Source: Oscillospiraceae bacterium
GTDB lineage: Bacteria; Bacillota; Clostridia; Oscillospirales; Ruminococcaceae
DNA length: 44,575 nt
Reading direction: 5' to 3'
Assembly: GCA_004557855.1 (NCBI GenBank)
Contig: SFFJ01000027.1
Location: 1-44,575 of the forward strand
Within the stretch, counting starts at the first letter, position 1, and every line of letters starts with the position of its first letter. Below are positions 8,459 to 15,765 of the stretch, in pieces. Made by a program: the position numbers and the translations under genes. The notes below the pieces were generated by a model. It was not told where the DNA came from and did not search any database. It saw only the letters and a program-made list of their open reading frames with translations.

Positions 8459-8537
8459 GGCCCGCAGGGCAGCCCGCCTCCGGCGGGCTCGGCGGCTCCG
8501 CCGCCGGTTTCGGCGAAGCCGAAACGCCCTGCGGGCC
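8459..8537. repeat. Cloverleaf repeat copy 6, inside the phage block
   Basis: Closing arms GGCCCGCAGGGC and GCCCTGCGGGCC enclose hairpins with arms AGCCCGCC, CGGCGGC and GTTTCGGC (loops TCC, TCC, GAA). It lies between the terminase and portal genes, so it was probably acquired after the phage genes arrived. Confidence 0.8.
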
Positions 8538-8658
8538 GGAGGGGCCGGCTGCTGCGGCCCTGCCCGCTGCGCCGGACAAGGGGAACGCCCCCTCCGCCTC
8601 CCCCGGCGGGACGGGCCGACCCCCGAACACACACATTCCGAAAGGAGGAAACCGAACA

Positions 8659-9815
8659 TTGGGTATATTCGATCCCAAAAACAAAAAAGCGGGCCGGGCG
8701 GCGGTGCAAACGGCGCCCCAGCCCCGGCAGGAATGCTGGCAGCCCCGGCGTTTTTTGCCGGCGGAGGCGCCCCTGTACCTCGCCCTGCGGCAAAGCGTCC
8801 CGCTTATCGATGCGGCGCTGCAAAAAATCGTGCGGCTGACGGTGGATTTTACCCTTGCCGCGAAGACCCCCGGGCACAGGAGGCCCTGAACCGCTTTGCG
8901 GCGGAGGTGCCGGTCGGCGCCAGCAGCGTGGGGCTCACCGCCTTTGCCGGGCAGTATCTTGACAGCCTGCTGTGCTACGGCAACGCCGTGGGTGAGGTGG
9001 TGCTCACCCGGGACTGCGAGGACATCGCGGGGCTTTACCTGCCGCCGCTTTCCCACCTCACCTTTTTGCAGGGGGAAAGCCCCCTTGATGCCGTCATCTG
9101 CACGGGGGAGGGCAAAAACCGCCGCCCCCTGCCCTGCCCGGAGCTGGTGCATTTTACGGCGCTGCACCCCGCCCCCGGCGAGATCACCGGACAATCCCTG
9201 CTATCGGGGCTGCCGGCCATTTCACGGGTGCTGCTGCAAATCTATTCCGCCATCGGCAAAAACTTTGAGCGGATGGGCAACCTGCGCTATGCCGTGACCT
9301 ACCATCCCGCCCCCGGCGACCAGACCGATGCCGCCGCGGTGGCCGGAGAGATCAGCCGGGAATGGAGCGCCGCCATGCAGGCTGCCGCCGATGGAGAGAT
9401 CCGGGACTTTGTGGCGGTGGGCGATGTGGATATCAAGGTCATCGGGGCGGATAACCAGTTTATCGCCACCGAGGTCCCCGTCCGCCAGCTGTTGGAGCAG
9501 ATCGTTGCAAAGCTGGGGCTGCCGCCCTTCTGGCTGGGGCTTTCCTGGAGCAGCACCGAACGGATGAGCAGCCAGCAGAGCGATCTGCTGACCGGCGAGC
9601 TGGAATTCTACCGCCGCCTGCTTACCCCCGTCCTGACCAAAATAGCCGGACTGTTCCTGCGGACGCAGGGCTGTTCCCCGGCCGTTACCGTCAATTGGCT
9701 GCCCATCAGCCTGCAGGATGAGACCGAGGAGGCCACCGCCCGTCTGACACGGGCCAAGGCCGAAGAACTGGAACGCAAGCTGGCCGCTGCGGCCGGCAAG
9801 GAGGTGAAAGAATGA
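8659..9815 (+). pseudogene. Phage portal protein, broken by a 1-bp frameshift
   Basis: The gene starts at TTG 8659 after an AAAGGAGG site (LGIFDPKNKKAG). The first frame reads into ALQKIVRLT and then stops at 8889. The frame one base back continues with GGFYPCREDPRAQEALNRF and a long portal-like sequence to 9815, including RMSSQQSDLLTGELEFYRR, typical of portal C-domains. Restoring one base in the GG run near 8840-8842 gives a continuous protein of about 385 residues with the join LTGGF. Portal forms the dodecameric DNA gateway at one capsid vertex. No slippery heptamer in the right register was found, so a programmed shift is unlikely. Either the gene is decayed or the base is a sequencing error. 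Confidence 0.8.
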
Positions 9816-10765
9816 ACGAGGAAAAAAATCCCGCAGTGAGCGAAAAAGAGCTGGAGGCCATCGGCCGCTTCAGCCGCCGCAAACTATCCGCAGAGGAGGT
9901 CTATACCTTCCCGGTGGTGCTGTGCGATAACGACCTGGACCGGGATAACGAATGCTTTACCGATGCGGCGCTGGAAAAGCTGGCGGTGCTGTTCTGCGGA
10001 AAGACCGGCATCTTTGACCACGACCCCCGCGGAGAAAAGCAGACGGCCCGCATCTACCGCTGTGCGGTGGAGACCGAGGACGGCCGGCTGAACCACCGCG
10101 GCGAGCCCTACAAGGCCCTGAAGGGCTGGGCCTACATGGTGCGCACCGCCGCCAATGCCGATCTCATCCTGGAGATAGAGGGCGGCATAAAAAAGGAGGT
10201 GAGCGTGGGCTGTGCCGTGGGGAAACGGGTCTGTTCCGTTTGCGGGGCGGACCGTACCGAGGAGGGCTGCGGCCATCTGGCCGGGAAGCGCTACGGCGGG
10301 GCGCTGTGCTATACCCTGCTGGAGGACCCCACCGACGCCTACGAATGGAGCTTTGTGGCGGTGCCCGCCCAGCCCGCTGCCGGGGTGACCAAAAGCCGTT
10401 CCCCCAAAAGGGCGCTGTACCTGACCCCCGAACGGGCGATTGCCGAAATGGAACGGGGCGAACTGCACCTGGATGCGGCGGCGGCCTACGGGCTGCGAAA
10501 GCACATCGAGCTGCTGGAAAAGCACAGCGAGGAGGCCGGGCGCTACCGGGAAACGCTGTGTGAACAGATCCGCCGCAGGGCGATGCTGGCCCAGCCCGAA
10601 ATGACCCCCGCCCTGCTGGAAAAGAGCATGGCCGCCCTTTCCGTCCCGGAGCTGGAAACGCTGGCCGCCCTGATGAAAAAGCAGGCCGCCCGGCGCTTTG
10701 CACCGGTGGTGCAGACTGCCCCGGCAAAGGAGCCCGAGACCGATAACCGCGCCTTTTGCATCTGA
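9812..10765 (+). CDS. Phage prohead protease (putative)
   Basis: This 317-residue protein overlaps the portal stop by an ATGA junction and precedes the capsid gene, the standard slot for the protease that matures the prohead. Family-type signals are GIFDHDPRG (His70 as candidate catalytic residue) and KKEVSVGC (Ser131 as candidate nucleophile), matching the His and Ser blocks of HK97-type (U35) proteases. It carries an unusual zinc-ribbon-like insert, CSVCG (141-145) followed by Cys153 and His155. A helical acidic C-terminal half (about 200-300) could act as a scaffold domain. No separate scaffold gene is present. Catalysis is inferred. Confidence 0.7.
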   Translation: MNEEKNPAVSEKELEAIGRFSRRKLSAEEVYTFPVVLCDNDLDRDNECFTDAALEKLAVLFCGKTGIFDHDPRGEKQTARIYRCAVETEDGRLNHRGEPYKALKGWAYMVRTAANADLILEIEGGIKKEVSVGCAVGKRVCSVCGADRTEEGCGHLAGKRYGGALCYTLLEDPTDAYEWSFVAVPAQPAAGVTKSRSPKRALYLTPERAIAEMERGELHLDAAAAYGLRKHIELLEKHSEEAGRYRETLCEQIRRRAMLAQPEMTPALLEKSMAALSVPELETLAALMKKQAARRFAPVVQTAPAKEPETDNRAFCI

Positions 10766-10980
10766 ACAGGATGAAAAGCCGGCAGCCCTTTGACCGAGGG
10801 CGAACCCCAAGCCCCGTGCTTTGCATCCGGCAGGATGGGCGGGGTGAGGAAAACCGAGCCTTATGCTTTGCATCCGAAAGGATGGGCGGGGCGAGGAAAA
10901 CCGAGCCTTATGCTTTGCATCCGATAGGATGAAAGCGGGGCGAGGAGAAAACATTAAAACCGTGCGATTTGCACCTTGAA
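10755..10980 (+). repeat. Hairpin-bearing direct repeats between protease and capsid genes
   Basis: The motif TTTGCATCC-loop-GGATG recurs from positions 10755 (within the protease stop region), 10820, 10867 and 10914, with a degraded TTTGCACC at 10968. The central units have a 47-bp period. Each clear copy forms a CATCC/GGATG stem with a 4-nt loop (GGCA, GAAA, GATA): stem kept, loop changed. The repeats seem to have been copied from the 3' end of the protease gene. Confidence 0.75.
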
Positions 10981-11000
10981 ACAAGAAACGGAGAGAAAAC

Positions 11001-12014
11001 ATGAACCAGAATTACAAAGAAATGAACATTCACAAGTCCCTGTACCGCGGCGGCAGCGAGAGCTTTGCCGAGCGGCTGGAGAAGCTGGACCCCACCGAAA
11101 ACTACCGCGGCACCGAGCTGGGCTCTCTGGATGCCTTCCAGCGCCAGCTCAAGCGCTTTGATATCCAGGTGGGCGGCAGCCACTCCAGCACCATCGAAAA
11201 GTTCTTCCAGAACGGCCAGAGCGCCGTGCTGTTCCCCGAATACCTGATGCGTGCCGTCCGCCAGGGAATGGAGGAAAATGACCCGCTTTCTTCCATCGTG
11301 GCGGCCCGTACCCACATTTCCGCTGTGGACTACCGCGGCATGACCAGCGATGACAGCCTGGAGGCGGATGTAAGAAGCGAGGGCGTCGAGCTGCCCGCCA
11401 CCACCCTTTCCCTGAAGGACAAGGCCACCACCCTGAATAAGCGCGGCAGACTGCTGCGTGCCTCCTATGAGGCCCTGAAGTACCAGCGCCTTGACCTGTT
11501 TACCGTGGCGATGCGCCGCATCGGCTCCGAGATTGCCCGCTGCCAGATGAGAGACGCCGTCTCGGTCCTCGTCCACGGTGACGGCTCCACCGGCAGCGCG
11601 CCGAAGAAGCTGACCACCGCCGGTACCACCCTTGCCTACAGCGACCTCATCACCCTGTGGAGCAACTTTACCGCCTACCAGATGAACACCCTGCTGGTAA
11701 ATCCCAAGACCGCTGCTGCCATTCTGGGGCTGCCCGCCTTCGCCGACCCCACCACCGGGCTGCACTTCCAGAATACCGGTAAGCTGGGCTCTCCCCTCGG
11801 CGCCGAAATGATCGTCTGTGATGAGGTGGCCGACGGCACCATCATTGCGCTGGACCGCCGCTATGCCCTGGAAATGGTGGTGGGCGATCCCGTAACCGTT
11901 GACTTCGACCGACTGATCGACTGCCAGCTGGAGCGTGCCGCCGTTTCCTCCACCGCGGGCTTCTCGATGATCTTCCCCGATGCGGTGAAGGTGATGACCC
12001 TGAAAACCGCCTGA
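11001..12014 (+). CDS. Phage major capsid protein
   Basis: This 337-residue protein follows the protease, the expected place for the main shell protein, and reads like HK97-fold capsid proteins of Clostridia prophages: an N-terminal arm with LDAFQRQLKRFDI (residues 48-60), then AVLFPEYLMRAV, and a C-terminal GFSMIFPDAVKVM. The frame is intact. The start at 11001 follows a GGAG site and a short AT-rich leader after the hairpin repeats, which may favour strong expression. There is no obvious delta domain. The fold is inferred from context and recalled motifs, not from a search. Confidence 0.78.
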   Translation: MNQNYKEMNIHKSLYRGGSESFAERLEKLDPTENYRGTELGSLDAFQRQLKRFDIQVGGSHSSTIEKFFQNGQSAVLFPEYLMRAVRQGMEENDPLSSIVAARTHISAVDYRGMTSDDSLEADVRSEGVELPATTLSLKDKATTLNKRGRLLRASYEALKYQRLDLFTVAMRRIGSEIARCQMRDAVSVLVHGDGSTGSAPKKLTTAGTTLAYSDLITLWSNFTAYQMNTLLVNPKTAAAILGLPAFADPTTGLHFQNTGKLGSPLGAEMIVCDEVADGTIIALDRRYALEMVVGDPVTVDFDRLIDCQLERAAVSSTAGFSMIFPDAVKVMTLKTA

Positions 12015-12037
12015 TGCGGCAAAAAGGAGGCAGAACG

Positions 12038-12385
12038 ATGGATATCGATAAGATCCTGCAAAAATTCGGGGTGTTCTCGGGGCTTTCCGGGGATGCACTG
12101 ACCGCCTGCCTGCCCTACTGCCAAGACGCCATGGCCGAGCTGACCGCCAAAAACCGGTCGGCCGGCCCTGCGGCGGAGCCGATCGGCTCCGCTGCGGCGG
12201 CGCTGGCCTACTACCGGTGGTGTCTGGCCGAAATGAGCGGCAGCAGCCTGCCCCACATCGGGGCGGCGGCCCTGGTGAACCGCCATACGCTGGCCGCTGC
12301 CAAGGCGCTGTGTGAGGAATATCTGGCGGCAGCCGCCGAATACATCGCAAGCGGAAAATTTACCTTCAGGCAGGTGAGATCATGA
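12038..12385 (+). CDS. Phage head-tail connector protein (putative)
   Basis: This 115-residue, largely helical, alanine-rich protein follows the capsid gene, where gp6/gp15-type head-completion proteins are found. The ATG at 12038 was chosen over an in-frame ATG at 12014 because an AAAAGGAGG site precedes it. It overlaps the next gene by four bases (ATGA). No catalytic motif is visible; the assignment is by gene order and size only. Confidence 0.55.
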   Translation: MDIDKILQKFGVFSGLSGDALTACLPYCQDAMAELTAKNRSAGPAAEPIGSAAAALAYYRWCLAEMSGSSLPHIGAAALVNRHTLAAAKALCEEYLAAAAEYIASGKFTFRQVRS

Positions 12386-12811
12386 CGGTGAGCAGCTTAT
12401 TCGACCTGCGGGGACAGCTGGCGGCCTATCTGGCGCCGCATCTGCCGGGGTGTGAGATCCTATACAGTATGCCGACCGTCCGGCGGCCGCTGACCCCCGG
12501 TGTGACCACGCTGGTGATGAGTGACCACAGCGTAAAACGCAGCGAGACCGCCCTGCCCGGCAGCGCCCCCCTGCTGCTGGAGGTGGGACTGCGGCTGACG
12601 GTGCTGCATCGGGAGAGCATGGAGGCGGCGGAGCTGCTTTCCGGGCAGCTTTCGGCACTGACGGCACGGGGGGGATTTCCCCTGCGGGGTGGCCGGGCTA
12701 ACCTGGGCCGAGACCGGCTTTTTGCGGGGGTGCGGGGCCTTTGGCAGGCGGGGCCTGCTGACGGTGTACTGCACGCTGGCCGAGACCCCCAAAGAGGAGG
12801 ATGAGGCATGA
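12382..12811 (+). pseudogene. Phage minor head-tail protein, frameshifted
   Basis: The frame from ATG 12382 (MTVSSLFDLRGQLAAYL) is good up to about residue 95 and then turns into arginine- and glycine-rich sequence. The frame one base ahead continues convincingly with VAGLTWAETGF and ends TVYCTLAETPKEEDEA, with its stop at 12809-12811 overlapping the next ATG (12808) as ATGA, as other genes in this block do. An extra base is therefore likely in the seven-G run at 12668-12674 or the GGGG at 12686-12689. The intact product would be about 142 residues. Function is unknown; position suggests head closure or tail terminator. Confidence 0.65.
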
Positions 12812-13197
12812 ACCAGGTCATTCATTCCTTGGGGGGGATCACCATTGAGGCGGGCGGGGCGGTACTGGCCCACGCCGCCGGATATGAGGTGAAATCCGGC
12901 CGGGCGATGACGGCGGTACGCCCCTACGGCAGCACCGAGCCGCTGGCATTTCTGCCGGGGACGGTGACGCATATTTTGCAGCTGGAGCAGATTAAGTGGG
13001 AGCAGCCGGCGGATTTTTATACAATGAGTAATTTCAGCGTAAAAATTACACGAAACGGGCAGACGGTACAGTACACCGGCTGCGAATGGACCGCTGTGGA
13101 GGAGGCGACCCGCCGGCCGCTGATCTGGCAGCGGGCGACGCTGACGGCCCGCACCCGGACCGAGACGGCAACGGAAGCCGGGGCAGGTGCAGGGTAA
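12808..13197 (+). CDS. Phage tail protein, tube-like position (putative)
   Basis: This 129-residue protein starts with an ATGA overlap. It has a beta-rich composition with regular alternation (AGYEVKSGRAMTAVRPYG, SVKITRNGQTVQYTGCEW) and a length compatible with PBSX XkdM-type tail tube proteins, which sit at this point in myovirus-like operons. There is no sheath gene in front of it. The alanine-, threonine- and glutamate-rich C-terminus looks disordered. The function is inferred from order and general appearance. Confidence 0.5.
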   Translation: MNQVIHSLGGITIEAGGAVLAHAAGYEVKSGRAMTAVRPYGSTEPLAFLPGTVTHILQLEQIKWEQPADFYTMSNFSVKITRNGQTVQYTGCEWTAVEEATRRPLIWQRATLTARTRTETATEAGAGAG

Positions 13198-13200
13198 GGG

Positions 13201-13276
13201 CCCGGCGGCGCCGGGCGGCCGCAGGCCGCCACCGCCGTCAGGCGGGAGGCCGCCGAAGGCGGCCGGCGCCGCCGGG
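13201..13276. repeat. Cloverleaf repeat copy 7, inside the phage block
   Basis: Closing arms CCCGGCGGCGCCGG and CCGGCGCCGCCGGG (14 bp, longest in the set) enclose hairpins with arms GGCGGCC, CCGCC and GGCCGCC (loops GCA, GTCA, GAA). It lies between two tail genes, 4 bp after the stop of the first. Confidence 0.78.
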
Positions 13277-13316
13277 AACGGGCCGAGGAGTGAAAGCATG
13301 AGAAGGAGGAACAGCC

Positions 13317-13535
13317 ATGAAGCAGGAGACAAGGACGGTGGCAGCAGCTGTGCGGGCGCCGGAGGGGAAGCCCTCTCTGCGGCGGGAAAAAACGCCGGAA
13401 ATAGCCGAAAGCGGGACGGTGACCGAGGTGGTATTGCAGGATGCGGCCACGCTGGAGACCGAGCTTTCGGCGCTGCAGCGCAGAAAACTGCGGCTGGCCC
13501 CGGAGATGGACCGCTGCGGCGAGCCGCTGTATTGA
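13317..13535 (+). CDS. Small phage protein, tail-assembly-chaperone position
   Basis: This 72-residue protein has a strong GAAGGAGG site and lies between tail genes. It is charged, with a short helical second half (LETELSALQRRKLRLAPEM). It occupies the slot of the tail assembly chaperone (XkdN) in PBSX-like operons, but I do not recognise the sequence and claim no function. Confidence 0.55.
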   Translation: MKQETRTVAAAVRAPEGKPSLRREKTPEIAESGTVTEVVLQDAATLETELSALQRRKLRLAPEMDRCGEPLY

Positions 13536-13550
13536 GAGAGGAGCAGACAC

Positions 13551-13931
13551 ATGAAAATAATGAGCTATAAGACCTTTACCTTTCCGCACAACCCGGAGAG
13601 GATCACGGTGACGACCGAGACCCGCATTGCCACCGCCCACTGCCCGGAGTACGGGCCGATCCATCAGAACCTGGGGATCGCAAAGCGGGTCATCAGGGCG
13701 GAGGGGGTATTTTACGGGGAGAGCGCCAAGACCCAATATGCCGCCCTGGAGGCGCTGATGTGGCAGCCCACGGCCGGGCAGCTGTACATTCCCGCCATAG
13801 GGACGGTCATCGCCTTTCCCGCCGGGCTTTCCTACATCGGTGAGGGGGACGGCACCGTGCTGCGCTACACGGCGGTCTTTACCGAACAGATCGCGGCGAC
13901 CGACCGGGAGGGGACCCGCTATGCGGATTGA
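13551..13931 (+). CDS. Phage tail or baseplate-associated protein (putative)
   Basis: This 126-residue protein begins MKIMSYKTFTFPHNPERITV, which resembles the N-terminus of LysM/DNA-circulation-type baseplate proteins (XkdP position) that form a small beta domain. Here the LysM part is absent: the protein stops after the beta-rich domain. The site GAGAGGAG precedes the ATG at 13551. In PBSX-like operons a tape-measure gene of more than 1.5 kb would precede this gene. Here only 15 bp separates it from the chaperone-position gene. Confidence 0.5.
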   Translation: MKIMSYKTFTFPHNPERITVTTETRIATAHCPEYGPIHQNLGIAKRVIRAEGVFYGESAKTQYAALEALMWQPTAGQLYIPAIGTVIAFPAGLSYIGEGDGTVLRYTAVFTEQIAATDREGTRYAD

Positions 13932-13961
13932 ACCGGGGCAGCACCGTGAAAAAAGGGCCGG

Positions 13962-14179
13962 CGGTATGATATTTGAACCGATGGGGCGGGAAAAGGCCCC
14001 CGGCGGGGCCGCCCGGAAAGGCAGGCCGGGGAAGCGGAGCGTTTGCCCTGCGGAGGACGGAAAAGGAGGGCGGTATGATTTTTGAACCGATGGGGCGGGA
14101 AAAGGCTCCCGGCGGGGCCGCCCGGAAAGGCAGGCCGGGGAAGCGGAGCATTTACCCGGCGGAGGACGGAAAAGGAGGG
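13962..14179 (+). repeat. 109-bp tandem duplication with two matching 39-codon frames
   Basis: Two units (13962-14070, 14071-14179) are nearly identical. Each contains a 39-codon frame beginning MIFEPMGREKAPGG (ATG at 13966 and 14075), ending at 14085 and 14194. Of the differences between the two, most are silent in this frame (ATA/ATT, GCC/GCT, CCT/CCG), and two change residues (Val-Cys to Ile-Tyr). The second frame has an AAGGAGG site. Whether a peptide is made is unknown. Confidence 0.65.
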
Positions 14180-14184
14180 GGATT

Positions 14185-15138
14185 ATGTCGATAGAAATGC
14201 TGGGCATGACGCTGGATAAGCAGACCATTTCACTAAAGGAACCGAGCACGATGATCATCACGCGGAGCTGGGACTCCCCGGCGTGGCAGCTGGATATTAC
14301 CTTCCCGCATGAGGGGCCGCTGGACGATCTGAACCGCATCCAGGTAAAGCACGACAGCGAGGGGCTGTTTGCCGGGATGTGCGATGAGATCGTGCGGTCG
14401 GTGGACGGGAACGGGGCGTATGTGAGCATAAGCGCCCGGACGCCCGGTGCGCTGCTGTGCGATAATGAGGCGCTGCCCAAGACCTACACCGATTTGACGG
14501 CGCAGGCGTTTTTTAATACCGAGATAAAGCCGCTGGGCTTTCATACGCTGACGCTGCCCAACACCACCGCCAGTGCTGCGACCTTCCAGCTGGGCAAGGG
14601 ACATTCGGTGTGGGAGGCATTTTGTATTTTGTGCTTCCGGCTGTACGGCAGAGAGCCGTATATCAACGCCAACAATGATATCGTGGTGGAGGCGCTTTCC
14701 CCGGACAACCCGGTGCGGGTAAGCAACGATGTGAACGACACCGGGGCGCTGCGGTACTGCTCGCTGGAATATATCACCCGGCGCAGCAGCCCCCTTTCCA
14801 CCATTGTTTACCGGGATGTGGGCGGCGCCTATTCGCAGCTGTACGAAAACCCCTTCGGCAACAGCCAGCAGGTGCGGCGCAACCGGTATATCATTCCGGC
14901 CGGGGAATATACCGGGCGGCCGGCGCTGGACGCCTACCGCCGGGTGATGAAGGGGCAGCTGGGGCTGCACAGTATGCGGGTGACGCTGACCGGACTGCAC
15001 AACATCAAGCCGGGGTGGCCGGTGCATGTGGAGGCGGCCTGCGGCAACCGGCTGATGGCGGCCTATCAGGTGAAGATCATTTACACCGAGAGCGGGTGCC
15101 TGACCCGGCTGGTGCTGGCGGACCCAACCTATATGTAA
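14185..15138 (+). CDS. Phage baseplate hub or late-control-type tail protein (putative)
   Basis: This 317-residue protein resembles gpD/XkdQ-type hub proteins. It starts with a beta-rich domain (TMIITRSWDSPAWQLDITFP), has a central region ending INANNDIVVEALSPDNPV and a C-terminal region (HNIKPGWPVHV, YQVKIIYTESG) like the tail-hub C-domain. Hub proteins join the tail tube to the spike. The start has an AAGGAGGGG site. It is the last recognisable phage gene; the following 600 bp hold cloverleaf repeats and no baseplate wedge, spike, fibre or lysis gene. Confidence 0.55.
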   Translation: MSIEMLGMTLDKQTISLKEPSTMIITRSWDSPAWQLDITFPHEGPLDDLNRIQVKHDSEGLFAGMCDEIVRSVDGNGAYVSISARTPGALLCDNEALPKTYTDLTAQAFFNTEIKPLGFHTLTLPNTTASAATFQLGKGHSVWEAFCILCFRLYGREPYINANNDIVVEALSPDNPVRVSNDVNDTGALRYCSLEYITRRSSPLSTIVYRDVGGAYSQLYENPFGNSQQVRRNRYIIPAGEYTGRPALDAYRRVMKGQLGLHSMRVTLTGLHNIKPGWPVHVEAACGNRLMAAYQVKIIYTESGCLTRLVLADPTYM

Positions 15139-15182
15139 CGGTCGGGGGATGTTTGGGGGGAATTTTTTTGGGGAGAGCAGAG

Positions 15183-15262
15183 GGGCGCAGCCCCTTTCGG
15201 CGGAGCCGAAAGCCACGAGCGGAGCTCGTGGAGCCCGCCCGGAGGGCGGGCGGGCTGCGCCC
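15183..15262. repeat. Cloverleaf repeat copy 8
   Basis: Closing arms GGGCGCAGCCC and GGGCTGCGCCC enclose hairpins with arms CTTTCGGC, CCACGAGC and GCCCGCCC (all loops GGA). It is the only copy without a CGGCGGC-type arm. It lies just past the last phage gene. Confidence 0.8.
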
Positions 15263-15358
15263 GGTTCGGGCGGCTTTTGCCGGGCGGCGGAGGGAGGATG
15301 GCAGGAGGTAGGACGGGAGGGAGGGCTTGCGGGAGGGGCAGAGCGGCGGGGGGAGGAC

Positions 15359-15441
15359 GGCCGCAGGCCGCCCGCCCGGAGGGCGGGCAAGCGGCCCGGA
15401 GGGCCGCTTCGGCGGCGCTCCGCGCCGCCGGGCCTGCGGCC
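15359..15441. repeat. Cloverleaf repeat copy 9
   Basis: Closing arms GGCCGCAGGCC and GGCCTGCGGCC enclose hairpins with arms GCCCGCCC, AAGCGGCCC and CGGCGGCGC (loops GGA, GGA, TCC). Apart from copies 8 and 9, the 15139-15765 stretch holds only AT-richer sequence around 15470-15680 that may carry the promoter of the next gene. Confidence 0.8.
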
Positions 15442-15765
15442 TGATCCTGCGGGCTGTGCAGGTTACAAAATGTAATAATTATGCCGGGTTGGATTTTGCT
15501 GGGGGTTTTGGCAGGGCGGTGGAAAAGGGCAAGTATGGCAGAAATGGCTGAAAATCACCGGTATTTTCGGCGGATGTGCGGAAGCTGCGCCCCGAAACGG
15601 CCGAAAACCGGCAAAGCGCATAAAATTACAAATTGGTTACAATCTCCATCTTGCGGCGGGGCGGCTGCGGCCGTTACAATGGCGACAGAAGCCGGGCGGG
15701 GCGTGTGGAGCGCACTGCCGGGAGCTTCACAAGCCAAAAGATTTTACCCCAAAGGAGAATGTACC

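Noticed and set aside
8820..8890. Programmed -1 ribosomal frameshift in the portal gene
   Set aside because: The direction is right, but no X-XXY-YYZ heptamer lies in the needed register; a lost base restores the protein simply.
13086..13570. Small overlapping frames at 13086-13301 and 13187-13570
   Set aside because: They cross a cloverleaf repeat and overlap better-supported tail genes with proper start sites.
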